Positions 9,908 to 17,001 of a stretch of 59,475 nt of DNA are shown in pieces (positions within the stretch are counted from its first letter, which is position 1; every line of letters starts with the position of its first letter). The stretch comes from Alphaproteobacteria bacterium (GTDB taxonomy: Bacteria > Pseudomonadota > Alphaproteobacteria > Paracaedibacterales > CAITNM01): positions 1 through 59,475 of the forward strand of contig CANKYV010000008.1 of assembly GCA_947487955.1 (NCBI GenBank), given 5' to 3'. Made by a program: the position numbers and the translations under genes. The notes under the pieces were generated by a model. That model saw only the letters and a list, made by a program, of their open reading frames with translations, was not told the origin of the DNA and did no database searches.

Positions 9908-10368
9908 ACTCTAAAGCGTTATTGAAAGAAGAACTAGCAATCTGTCAGATTCATGTTGATAGGTTAAATTTAGCTATAAGCAGAATTGAACGATTTTATC
10001 CCTTTAGCGAGCAGATGGTAAGCGCAATTAGTGAAGAAGATTTACCTTATTTTGACGTATTCACAACGCGTTTTGCTAAGCTTCAAGATGCATTGGGAGA
10101 AAAGGTTTTTACGCATTTGTTAGAATGCGTGGGAGAGCAAGTTGCTAATAAAAGCTTTATCGATAAGCTCAATAAATTAGAGCAATTAGAATTATTGCCA
10201 AGCGCAGCTTGGTGGATGGATTTGCGTAAGTTACGCAATATATTAACTCATGAATATCCTGATGATCCTGCCTTTTTAGCGGATAGTCTAAATAATGCAT
10301 TTATTCAAGTGAAGCGTTTGTTGCTTTTTTGGGAATCACTAGTCTTATACATAGAAAAGCTGCCCTAA
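9904..10368 (+). CDS. HepT-like HEPN ribonuclease, putative toxin
   Basis: A 154-residue, all-helical protein carrying the HEPN active-site motif R111-N-x3-H116-x-Y118 (RNILTHEY), which matches the R-x4-H-x-Y signature of HepT toxins. The tyrosine is the residue that MntA modifies in characterised systems. It is longer than many DUF86 proteins, and the motif lies near residue 115, with hydrophobic helices on both sides. The start overlaps the upstream nucleotidyltransferase gene by four bases, so the pair is co-translated. Two bases after its stop codon a copy of the 3' end of the neighbouring permease gene begins. RNase activity is inferred, not shown. Confidence 0.8.
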   Translation: MNSKALLKEELAICQIHVDRLNLAISRIERFYPFSEQMVSAISEEDLPYFDVFTTRFAKLQDALGEKVFTHLLECVGEQVANKSFIDKLNKLEQLELLPSAAWWMDLRKLRNILTHEYPDDPAFLADSLNNAFIQVKRLLLFWESLVLYIEKLP

Positions 10369-10370
10369 AT

Positions 10371-10431
10371 ACTACCCACCGCGGCGATTATTAGCACCGT
10401 AGTGCAGGCAGTGTGGAAAGAAATGAAGTAG
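10371..10431 (+). repeat. In-frame copy of the 3' end of the AI-2E permease gene
   Basis: These 61 bases align without gaps to 9478-9538, the last 20 codons of the permease gene including its stop codon; by hand I count 50 matches in 61. The copy still reads LPTAAIISTVVQAVWKEMK then TAG, against LPAAAIVSTVVRAVWKECR, so most differences are silent or conservative. This looks like a second homologue's coding end, left when the MntA/HepT genes were inserted between the two copies. Confidence 0.85.
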
Positions 10432-10517
10432 CGCGTAAGTAAATTTTACTCGTTGAACCCACAAATTTAATAGAATTTTTATTAAATTACTTTTTACTTT
10501 AAGGGTGAATGAGATTT

Positions 10518-10982
10518 TTATTCAGCTTTAAAAGCTGTATATTGTTGTAATTCTTTAGGGGTGAATATTTCTTTAAGCTCAGGATGCTCAAGTTGCTGTA
10601 TTATATGGTGTGCCATTAATTTAATAACTGTCTTCCAAGAAACAGATTCATCGGTATTGCAGTTTGTAATGATGTTTTTAAGTGTGTTGCTTGCTTCTGT
10701 ATGTATTTTTGCTTTTTTCTGTAAAAACTGTGATTGCACTGCAAAATGTTCAATCATATTAACATCATCTGCGAGCAAAGTTTTAATTCGAAGTAAATTA
10801 AAACCAAAGAATTTCAAAGCTAAAATTTGTTGTAGCTTTAATAAATCTGCTTCACTATACAGGCGGTAGCCATTATCTAGTCTAAGACTTGGCTTAAGTA
10901 GCTCAATTCTATCGTAATAATGCAGTGTTTGTACTGATACTCGTGTGAGGTCACTCAGCTCTTTAACATACCAACGGGTCAT
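10518..10982 (-). CDS. MerR family transcriptional regulator
   Basis: A 154-residue DNA-binding regulator. The N-terminal winged helix-turn-helix is typical: WYVKELSDLTRVSVQTLHYYDR, then LLKPSLRLDNGYRLYSE, followed by the dimerising coiled coil (about 70-110) and a short helical effector domain with no cysteine cluster that would suggest a metal sensor (the only Cys is in TNCNTDES). The frame opens at 11006, but the ATG at 10982 fits the family start and has AAGGAG eight bases upstream. Its own promoter (11005-11035) has the 19-base spacer that MerR proteins act on, so autoregulation is likely. The inducer is unknown. Confidence 0.88.
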   Translation of the reverse strand: MTRWYVKELSDLTRVSVQTLHYYDRIELLKPSLRLDNGYRLYSEADLLKLQQILALKFFGFNLLRIKTLLADDVNMIEHFAVQSQFLQKKAKIHTEASNTLKNIITNCNTDESVSWKTVIKLMAHHIIQQLEHPELKEIFTPKELQQYTAFKAE

Positions 10983-11004
10983 GTAGCTTATCTCCTTACA
11001 CTTC

Positions 11005-11035
11005 AAGATAGGGGGTATGGTAACTATAGGCTCAA
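11005..11035 (-). promoter_or_regulatory. MerR-type promoter/operator of the merR gene
   Basis: Read on the minus strand, TTGAGC (11035-11030) and TATCTT (11010-11005) are separated by a 19-base spacer, CTATAGTTACCATACCCCC. The over-long spacer is the mark of MerR-controlled promoters. It lies directly before the regulator's ribosome binding site. Confidence 0.65.
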
Positions 11036-11224
11036 GCCGTTTTTAAAGGACTGTAGATTAGAAGCCTTTAAACCCACCCATTGTTTTAATTTTTTTCGAA
11101 TTTGGGAGTGCTAAATCACCGCTTAGCCTAATTTAGAGATAAAGAAAAATTTTTTTCATGCATACGTTAAATTTCTTTAAATTAATTTTTTATAATAATA
11201 AAAGATTATAAAAATGTTTTGGTT

Positions 11225-11299
11225 TCAGAGGTATTTGAAACTCAGCAGCAAGAAACTGATCATATTACTAGGATAGTTAATATAATTGTAACGAGTCAT
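11225..11299 (-). pseudogene. 24-codon remnant ORF behind the second MerR-type promoter
   Basis: A good ribosome binding site (AAGGAGG, at about 11304-11311) precedes an ATG that opens only 24 codons, beginning MTRYNYINY. The first three residues are the same as those of the MerR protein. No other gene starts here and the frame then closes. It is either a leader peptide or the decayed start of a gene once driven by the promoter at 11320-11350. The rest of the 435-base gap between the regulator and the next gene shows no further gene. Confidence 0.35.
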
Positions 11300-11319
11300 A
11301 ATCTTCCTCCTTATTTTTA

Positions 11320-11350
11320 ACGATAGGGGATATAGTAACTATAAGTTCAA
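11320..11350 (-). promoter_or_regulatory. Second copy of the MerR-type promoter/operator
   Basis: On the minus strand, TTGAAC (11350-11345) and TATCGT (11325-11320) flank a 19-base spacer, TTATAGTTACTATATCCCC, which closely matches that of the promoter at 11005-11035 (shared ATAGTTAC, ATA and CCCC). The same regulator is the obvious candidate to bind both. Confidence 0.6.
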
Positions 11351-11441
11351 GAAGTTTTTGTATGGAAAAATTCTTAACCAATAATTAAAAAATATTTGCA
11401 TAAACTAAGGTAGATTATGAAATTATGTAAAATATCTCGAA

Positions 11442-12437
11442 ATGAAAATATTAAAATTATTGTTGCTTTGCTGTCTTTTTGTGGAATGTGCTTGGTCTAT
11501 GGATTTTGAAAACAATCAAGAAGAAGGAACAACAACTGCTGGAATTGCTTCACAATCCTTGCTAAACAAAGCTGAAGTTAAAAATCGCCTTACGACTGCA
11601 ATGGAAAGAGGTGATCAAGCAATTCTTGTTATTGGCGCTCATCCCTTCAGCAGCCATTTTGGCCTCCCTAATGTGGGGGTAACACCTTTTTATTTAGATA
11701 TTGATGATAGAGGAAAAAGTGCAGAAAAATTTGAAAGTGGACAATTTATAAAAGCTGATGCCAGCTCAAAAGCAACAGATCGTGAGTGGATTAGTTTATT
11801 TAAGGAATCACTAGATATTGTTACCTTTGATGAAAGAGTTCTTAAGTACTTACATGCAACTCCATTGTTATTTCAGCAATTTCTTACGATGTTAAAAGTT
11901 AATGGAAGCTTGCATATTGATGTTGGGGAGCATAATGAATTCTCTTTAATGGAACTTCTTCCTATTAATTATTGCGAAACAGAAACAGGGCTTAATTTTG
12001 GTAGGCTTGAGCGCGATGAAGAAAAGCAAAAATATGTACTAAAACAGCTTGATTTTCTGGAAGAATTGAGAATTTTTTATAATAAAAACAAGGATAAGAT
12101 TTCAACGAAGCCTTATATGGTTCGTGTTAATACCTCTTTTGATTCAGAAATAGACGCTTTAGAGGAGATTGAGCGCCGAGGCAGCCAGTCAGATAAGGAA
12201 AAACTCCCAAATTGGGAAGAACGTTTGACTTTTCTACGGGTTCTTAAATGTCAATTTGATAATGAACTGAAAAGTATGCAGCAAGCAATTAATAATGTTT
12301 ATAAGCTTCATGTGCAGCAATGGTTTTTAACTCAAGTTCTTGCAGGTATGGAAGATCGATATTCTGTTGAAATGCTAGATGCTGTTCCTTACCGTGAAAA
12401 TGGTGGAATTTGTGCAAGTATTAAGCGTATTTTTTAA
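11442..12437 (+). CDS. Secreted protein with a methyltransferase-like fold pattern
   Basis: A 331-residue protein with a signal peptide (MKILKLLLLCCLFVECAWS) similar to those at 1356 and 2067, and a mature part starting with the acidic MDFENNQEEG. Residues about 55-180 follow the order of a class I SAM-dependent methyltransferase: a first strand ILVIGAHPF, a second with an acidic end FYLDIDDR, then FIKADAS, DIVTFDE and a late strand after LKVNGSLHIDVG. The canonical GxGxG is not present, so activity is uncertain. The C-terminal half is helical and charged. An exported methyltransferase-like protein is unusual and suggests a host-directed or envelope role; this is inference. After the TAA the same frame stays open and protein-like for 40 codons. 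Confidence 0.6.
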   Translation: MKILKLLLLCCLFVECAWSMDFENNQEEGTTTAGIASQSLLNKAEVKNRLTTAMERGDQAILVIGAHPFSSHFGLPNVGVTPFYLDIDDRGKSAEKFESGQFIKADASSKATDREWISLFKESLDIVTFDERVLKYLHATPLLFQQFLTMLKVNGSLHIDVGEHNEFSLMELLPINYCETETGLNFGRLERDEEKQKYVLKQLDFLEELRIFYNKNKDKISTKPYMVRVNTSFDSEIDALEEIERRGSQSDKEKLPNWEERLTFLRVLKCQFDNELKSMQQAINNVYKLHVQQWFLTQVLAGMEDRYSVEMLDAVPYRENGGICASIKRIF

Positions 12438-12560
12438 TGTATAAGCTCAGATGTTGTTGTGCAAAATGGCAATTTTTCTCTTTTAAATATTGATGAAAAT
12501 GGAAATTTTAAAAAGGGGGAAATGCAGTTGAAGTTCAAAATTTTAAATAAGATGAATTAA
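12438..12560 (+). pseudogene. In-frame extension after the stop of the preceding gene
   Basis: Directly after the TAA of the secreted methyltransferase-like gene, the same frame runs on for 40 codons to a second TAA. The translation (for example SSDVVVQNGNFSLLNIDENG, then a Lys-rich end) looks protein-like. This suggests that the original gene was longer and has gained a nonsense codon, or that some read-through occurs. Confidence 0.45.
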
Positions 12561-12604
12561 AAAATATTACTTGAAAATGTGCCACTAAAGTGATACAGTT
12601 AATT

Positions 12605-12991
12605 ATGCAAAAGAGAGAATATATTGTCTATGCAGGACCAGAACACACTATTGAGTGGTATTTTACCGAAAAAGGTAATAGTCCAGCTTTGGAGTATTAT
12701 AAGAACCTTGAACAACGTCAGCGTATAAAACTACTTTATCTGATTAAAAGAATAGGTGATTTTGGAACAATTAGTGATTCAACAAAGTTTAATAGCGAAG
12801 GGGACCAAATATTTGCATTTAAACCTAAACCAGACCGATTTTTATGTTTCTTTGAGAGGAGAGCTAAAATAATCATTACAAATGCTTTTTGCAAGAAACA
12901 GCAAAAATTACCAAAGAATGAAAAAGAAAAAGCTTTAGATTATAAAAAAAGTTACGAGAAGAGAATAAAAGCGGGGTGTTATTATGAATGA
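12605..12991 (+). CDS. RelE/HigB-like toxin (phage Gp49-type)
   Basis: A 128-residue basic protein with the layout of the Gp49/HigB branch of RelE-like toxins: an N-terminal TIEWYFTEKGNSPALEYYKNL stretch, a middle helix, KFNSEGDQIFAFKPKPDRFLCFFERRAKIIITNAFCKK, and a Lys-rich C-terminal tail with KNEKEKALDYKKSY. Members usually cleave mRNA on the ribosome. The frame opens with GTG at 12590, but the ATG at 12605 is the likely start. The next gene, a helix-turn-helix antitoxin, overlaps by eight bases, the common toxin-first order of HigBA. Assignment is by pattern and partner. Confidence 0.8.
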   Translation: MQKREYIVYAGPEHTIEWYFTEKGNSPALEYYKNLEQRQRIKLLYLIKRIGDFGTISDSTKFNSEGDQIFAFKPKPDRFLCFFERRAKIIITNAFCKKQQKLPKNEKEKALDYKKSYEKRIKAGCYYE

Positions 12992-13280
12992 GAAAAATGT
13001 TTCTACATTTGAGCGTGAGATGCAGGATGCGGCATTCAAGGAATCTTTTGAAAAAGGATATAAAGCGTTCATATTATCAGAATTATTGATAGAACTTATG
13101 AAGGAAAGTAAAAAGACGGTTAGAGGATTGGCTGAAGAAGCCGGATTATCGCCAACAATTATTCAAAAAGTGCGGTCCGGGGAACAACAAGACTTAAAAG
13201 TTTCCAATTTTTTGACCATTGCTGAGGCTTGCGGTTATCATCTCTATTTGGAAAAAGGTGAAAAGCGTATCGAAATATAA
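12984..13280 (+). CDS. HigA-like XRE-family antitoxin
   Basis: A 98-residue protein with a helix-turn-helix in the second half (about residues 45-85: VRGLAEEAGLSPTIIQKVRSGEQQDLKVSNFLTIAEACGYHL) and an N-terminal helical arm (FEREMQDAAFKESFEKGYKAF) that would contact the toxin. Antitoxins of this type neutralise the HigB partner and repress their own operon. The start codon lies inside the toxin gene's last codons, so the genes are coupled. The next gene, a nucleotidyltransferase, starts 28 bases later. Confidence 0.8.
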   Translation: MNEKNVSTFEREMQDAAFKESFEKGYKAFILSELLIELMKESKKTVRGLAEEAGLSPTIIQKVRSGEQQDLKVSNFLTIAEACGYHLYLEKGEKRIEI

Positions 13281-13308
13281 GTTTGATATTCTTATACGTA
13301 CTCGCAGT

Positions 13309-13923
13309 ATGCTCGATAAAATTACAACGCACCTTGTTCAAAAATACGAGCCGAAAGCCATATTAATGCATGGCTCGAGGGTTCGTGGAGATTATGTTGC
13401 AACAAGTGATTATGATTTAGTTGTTGTAACAATTGCGCCTGAGAAAGTTGCACCACATTCTTACAATGGCTGTGCCTTAGATGTTTGCGGGGTAAGTGTT
13501 GATGCGCAAACCATTGAAACTGCAAATAAAATACCCATTTGGCCAATAGAAGTATTGTTTGATGATGGAGGCAACATTGCATCAAAGCTTTGTCAACAAA
13601 CTCATGAAAAATTTTTAAAAGGCCCTGATTCTTTAACCAACATTGAATGGGAAAATCGGTTGAATTACAGTCAAAGGCTTTTTTATAGGTTAAATAACAG
13701 AGGTCACGATCTTATGCTGAGAAGGTATTATTTGGGTGACTTTTACGAGCGCATGGTTCGGTATTGGTTTGAAAAAAATTGCAGATGGACGGTTTCATTT
13801 TTCAGGGCATTGCCAGTGATTAAAAAAACAGACCCAGATTTTTATAAAAACCTAGAAGGGCTGTGGGCTGAAAATTACCTTGTTAATGCCCGGCGGCTTT
13901 TTGTGAAGATTTTTGAGGTTTAA
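13309..13923 (+). CDS. Nucleotidyltransferase domain protein
   Basis: A 204-residue protein with a clear nucleotidyltransferase site: HGSRVRGDYVATSDYDL, with Gly22-Ser23, ten residues, then Asp34-x-Asp36. The C-terminal half is helical, with many aromatic and basic residues (WENRLNYSQRLFYRL, YLGDFYERMVRYWFEK), which might serve as a fused substrate-binding part like that of kanamycin nucleotidyltransferase or HI0074-type proteins. It follows the HigBA pair by 28 bases in the same direction and could be the third gene of that operon. No HEPN partner is adjacent. The frame is open from 13219 inside the antitoxin gene, but the ATG at 13309 puts the start just before the domain. The substrate is unknown. 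Confidence 0.75.
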   Translation: MLDKITTHLVQKYEPKAILMHGSRVRGDYVATSDYDLVVVTIAPEKVAPHSYNGCALDVCGVSVDAQTIETANKIPIWPIEVLFDDGGNIASKLCQQTHEKFLKGPDSLTNIEWENRLNYSQRLFYRLNNRGHDLMLRRYYLGDFYERMVRYWFEKNCRWTVSFFRALPVIKKTDPDFYKNLEGLWAENYLVNARRLFVKIFEV

Positions 13924-13935
13924 AAATGCTATCTA

Positions 13936-13966
13936 TGAAATTTCGAAGTTGAGGGTCGAAATTTCA
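13936..13966. terminator. Hairpin between converging genes
   Basis: A perfect 11-bp stem, TGAAATTTCGA / TCGAAATTTCA, with a nine-base loop sits between the ends of the converging nucleotidyltransferase and alaX genes and includes the alaX stop codon. Outer ATCTA / TAGAT arms add to it. There is no strong T run, so termination is likely but not certain. Confidence 0.45.
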
Positions 13967-14596
13967 GATGAGATAGATTTCAATACGTTCAATCGATTTT
14001 CCGGGGTGAGATCGTTTTAGCTTTACAAAGCCTACTTCTCCAGTGGATTTTACGTGCGTGCCACCGCAAGGGACTTCGGCAAAACCATCAATTTTCCAAA
14101 AGCGCCTTTGGGTTGCAACATCCGTAAAGCCGGTTTGAATGGGTAGATCAGCGCTGATGATGGCATTATATTTTTCAAGAATGGTGTCGAAATAAGCAGA
14201 AATATTGGTATCAGAAATGAAATCAATGCGAGCTTTCGATTCGGCAATGTGCGCGCCCACTTTTTCGAATTTAAAATGCTGAGTTACAATTTCAAGTACT
14301 AATTCGGCTGCAAAATGCAGGCGCATAAGTTTAAGGCGGCGCGGCCAGTCAATTTCCATAAGCACCTGATCTCCAATAGAGAGACCGTGATCATCTGGCA
14401 GGGTATAGATGATAAGGTTATTTTCCATTTTAGAATCAAAAATAGGCATGCCGTTAATGGTGGCTTTGTCACCTTCTTGCCCACCAGAAAAAGAATAAGC
14501 AATAGTTTCAGCAAATATCACTTGGCTCCCTGAAACCGAAGCTACTACAGTTTCTAGGTGCTGTTGATAGGGATTTTCCCAAAAAATTTTTTGCAT
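13964..14596 (-). CDS. AlaX-type alanyl-tRNA editing protein
   Basis: A free-standing editing domain related to that of alanyl-tRNA synthetase, 210 residues, expected to hydrolyse tRNA(Ala) mischarged with serine or glycine in the cytosol. The motif C177-G-G-T-H181 (CxxxH) is intact. The first zinc motif, normally HxxxH, reads H94-F-A-A-E98, so one ligand would be a glutamate. The N-terminal part (IAYSFSGGQEGDKATING) matches the start of the family. The frame is open from a TTG at 14614, but the ATG at 14596 lies two bases after the alr stop and is the natural coupled start. Pairing with alanine racemase is an unusual neighbourhood, although both deal with alanine. Confidence 0.82.
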   Translation of the reverse strand: MQKIFWENPYQQHLETVVASVSGSQVIFAETIAYSFSGGQEGDKATINGMPIFDSKMENNLIIYTLPDDHGLSIGDQVLMEIDWPRRLKLMRLHFAAELVLEIVTQHFKFEKVGAHIAESKARIDFISDTNISAYFDTILEKYNAIISADLPIQTGFTDVATQRRFWKIDGFAEVPCGGTHVKSTGEVGFVKLKRSHPGKSIERIEIYLI

Positions 14597-14598
14597 TT

Positions 14599-15684
14599 TT
14601 ACGACAACGTCCAATGGAATTTTACGCGAGATTGCACGCTGGTAAGCATCTCATTAGCAATCATGGGCGAGTTGGCAATAATTTCTTCAATGGGTAATCC
14701 TTCCCCCCAAAGAATAACGGGATCGCCTACTTTAGCATTGTCGCAGCCGCGTAAATCAATAGCAGCCATATCCATGGAAATACGTCCTACCAAGTGGCAT
14801 TTTTTATCATTAACCAGTACTGGTGTGTGTGAAGGAAGGGAACGTAAATACCCATCGCCATAACCAATGGCAATTATGCCAATATTCATGGGTTCAACAC
14901 ATTTATAGGTGCCGCCGTACCCTACAAATGAATCGCTTGAGCGTTCTCTAACTGAAATTAATCGTGTTTGTAAAGTCATGACAGGTTTTAAATTAAAATC
15001 ACTGGCTTTTTTGTTTTTTACTGGTGATACGCCATATAAGCAAATACCAGGGCGAATAACATCAAAATGACTTTCGGTCATAGCAAAAATTGCTGCTGAA
15101 TTTGCTAGGCTTTTTGGTCCTTGCCAAGATTCTGCAAGTTTTGTGAATTCATTAAGCTGAATAGTATTTAAAGGATGACCTGGTTCATCAGCACAACTAA
15201 GATGTGACATTAGACCAACTGGTTGTTGCACAAACTTAGAATCTTTTAAAATGCTAAGAGCATGAGGAATATCAGCAATAGAAAAGCCAAGCCTTCCCAT
15301 GCCTGTGTCTACTTTAATCCAAGTTGTTAAAGGTAATGGTAAATGCAGTCCTTTCAGCCATTCTAATTGAGTCATGTCATGAAAAACTACGTGAAACTGT
15401 TGGCAGGCAGCTATTAATAACTCATCTGGTTCAAATACACCTTCCATAAGAGTAATTGGCTTTTTAATGCCAATTTTACGCAATGCAAGAGCTTCTTCAA
15501 TGGAGGCTACCCCTAAATTATCAACGTGACGTTCCAGTCTTAGAGAAGTTGATCTAATTCCATGACCGAAAGCATTGGCTTTTACCATTGCTATTACAGG
15601 CTTGGAAGGTGCGGCAGCTTTTATTTGATTCAAGTTATGTAATAAATTTTCGCTTGATAAAACAGCAATTGCTCCGCGACTCAT
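14599..15684 (-). CDS. alr: Alanine racemase
   Basis: PLP enzyme that converts L-alanine to the D-alanine used in peptidoglycan. The 361 residues are the usual length. The PLP lysine is Lys35 in AMVKANAFGHG, and the second catalytic residue is Tyr256 in FVGYGGTYKC, followed by IAIGYGDGYLRSLP. The substrate-site MSHLSCAD and the RPGICLYGVSP motif are in place. It is the first gene of a leftward pair with alaX. A bidirectional hairpin separates it from the upstream secreted repeat protein, so it should have its own promoter in the roughly 40 bases before the start. Confidence 0.96.
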   Translation of the reverse strand: MSRGAIAVLSSENLLHNLNQIKAAAPSKPVIAMVKANAFGHGIRSTSLRLERHVDNLGVASIEEALALRKIGIKKPITLMEGVFEPDELLIAACQQFHVVFHDMTQLEWLKGLHLPLPLTTWIKVDTGMGRLGFSIADIPHALSILKDSKFVQQPVGLMSHLSCADEPGHPLNTIQLNEFTKLAESWQGPKSLANSAAIFAMTESHFDVIRPGICLYGVSPVKNKKASDFNLKPVMTLQTRLISVRERSSDSFVGYGGTYKCVEPMNIGIIAIGYGDGYLRSLPSHTPVLVNDKKCHLVGRISMDMAAIDLRGCDNAKVGDPVILWGEGLPIEEIIANSPMIANEMLTSVQSRVKFHWTLS

Positions 15685-15722
15685 AGAAAATCTCTAATTT
15701 TTTAGGTACATCACTAATATAT

Positions 15723-15764
15723 AAAACCTTAAGGACGAATGCTACTGTCGTCACTTAAGGTTTT
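15723..15764. terminator. Terminator after the secreted repeat protein gene
   Basis: An AAAACCTTAAG / CTTAAGGTTTT stem is extended by GACGA / TCGTC with a single-base bulge, and is flanked by A and T runs on each side. It follows the leftward gene at 15783-16796 and precedes alr. Confidence 0.8.
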
Positions 15765-15782
15765 TTTATTATGAGTTTGTTT

Positions 15783-16796
15783 TTATGGGCAGGAACAGAT
15801 AATTCCTTGTACTGGGTCGTTCCCGACTATCTGCCCGCTAGTTCCTGGAGCGTAAGCTTGAGGTTGCACATAAGCCATTTGAGGGTATGGGTATGCTTGC
15901 GCGTATGGAAGAGGTTGCTGACCATAGTAAGGCTGCGCATGCCCCATTGGAGGATATCCTGGTGGTGCATATGGATTATGAGGGGCACCATTATAGCCAA
16001 AAGGTTGTTGACCGCCATACATAGGAGGTTGATGCCCATAACCAGGGAATTCAGCCGGATTACCGTATGCAGGAGGTTGACCATAGTGTTGGCCATATGG
16101 TTGTTGAACACCATAACCAGGGAATTCAGCTTGATTGCCATATGCAGGAGGTTGGCCATAGTGTTGGCCATATGGTTGTTGACCTCTATAACCAGGGAAT
16201 TCAGCCGGATTACCGTATCCACGAGGTTGGCCATAGTGATTCCCATATTGTTCTTTACCGTCAAAAGGCTCTTGACTAGGGAATTCATTTTGATTGTCAC
16301 GTGGCTGCTTAGGGTGCATTGGATTACTTATAGAATTATTAGCGCTCTTCTTCTTTCGTCCAAAAAATGATCCTTTGTTCTTTTTCTGATCTTTAATGTG
16401 CTCGTCTGCACGTGTTGCGATTTGACATTGTGGAGGAAACATCTCTCCGAATTTAGTATCGTTAATACATACTTTAGACAAGTGTTCTGTAAACTTTGCA
16501 TGGTTTTTTGCGAGTTTTTCAACGTTTTCTTGGCTTTCACTACCGCCTGTACACTTAACTAACATTTCCATTTTCTTTTCAAATTCTTGGGATTGTTTTA
16601 AGCGCTTTTTGTTATGGTGTGCTTTGCCATGATGTTTTTCATATTCAGGCAATCCTTTTTTTATTTCATCTACAAGTTTGGGCTGACATAATCTTTCACC
16701 AGCTGCTACATTTCTCATTGCAGTAAATGGGTTAAACGCATGCAAGCCGTTTAAACCGAACAATGCTAAAACTGCAAACTGTAAAATCCTTTTCAT
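15783..16796 (-). CDS. Secreted Pro/Gly/Tyr/Gln-rich repeat protein
   Basis: A 337-residue protein with a signal peptide (MKRILQFAVLALFGLNGLHA). Residues 21-150 form a basic, mostly helical domain with four cysteines (C37, C82, C110, C124) that could form disulfides in the periplasm or outside the cell. From residue 184 the sequence is low-complexity: three tandem 25-residue repeats of the type YGQHYGQPPAYGNPAEFPGY (184-208, 209-233, 234-258), then a PQ/Y-rich tail to about 315, and a C-terminal GIICSCP with two more cysteines. The composition recalls adhesive or prion-like domains; no family is recognised. It forms a single-gene unit closed by a strong hairpin. An extracellular matrix or host-contact role is inference. 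Confidence 0.7.
   Translation of the reverse strand: MKRILQFAVLALFGLNGLHAFNPFTAMRNVAAGERLCQPKLVDEIKKGLPEYEKHHGKAHHNKKRLKQSQEFEKKMEMLVKCTGGSESQENVEKLAKNHAKFTEHLSKVCINDTKFGEMFPPQCQIATRADEHIKDQKKNKGSFFGRKKKSANNSISNPMHPKQPRDNQNEFPSQEPFDGKEQYGNHYGQPRGYGNPAEFPGYRGQQPYGQHYGQPPAYGNQAEFPGYGVQQPYGQHYGQPPAYGNPAEFPGYGHQPPMYGGQQPFGYNGAPHNPYAPPGYPPMGHAQPYYGQQPLPYAQAYPYPQMAYVQPQAYAPGTSGQIVGNDPVQGIICSCP
16023..16247 (-). repeat. Three tandem 75-bp coding repeats
   Basis: Three head-to-tail units of 75 bases encode the 25-residue repeats of the secreted repeat protein. Units two and three are the most alike, differing mainly at Gln/Pro in GNQAEF against GNPAEF and at the end of the unit. Such repeats readily change copy number between strains. 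Confidence 0.85.
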
Positions 16797-17001
16797 AAAA
16801 AATACCGATATGTATAATCTTATGTAAAACGTTAACAGCTATTAGTTAAGATTTTATTAAATTAAAATATAAGAAAAATGAAATAAATTGATGTTTAATT
16901 GATAAGCTCAATTTTACAAGTTCTCTCGAAAAAATGAACTCTTTCTTGAACAAAGCTCGCATTTGCTCCATTATGGCTCAAAATCAAAAAGTACTTAGAA
17001 A

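Noticed and set aside
15771-16370. A 199-codon frame on the plus strand opposite the secreted repeat protein
   Set aside because: It mirrors the tandem repeats of the minus-strand gene. The minus-strand protein has a signal peptide and sensible composition, so the plus frame is a shadow.
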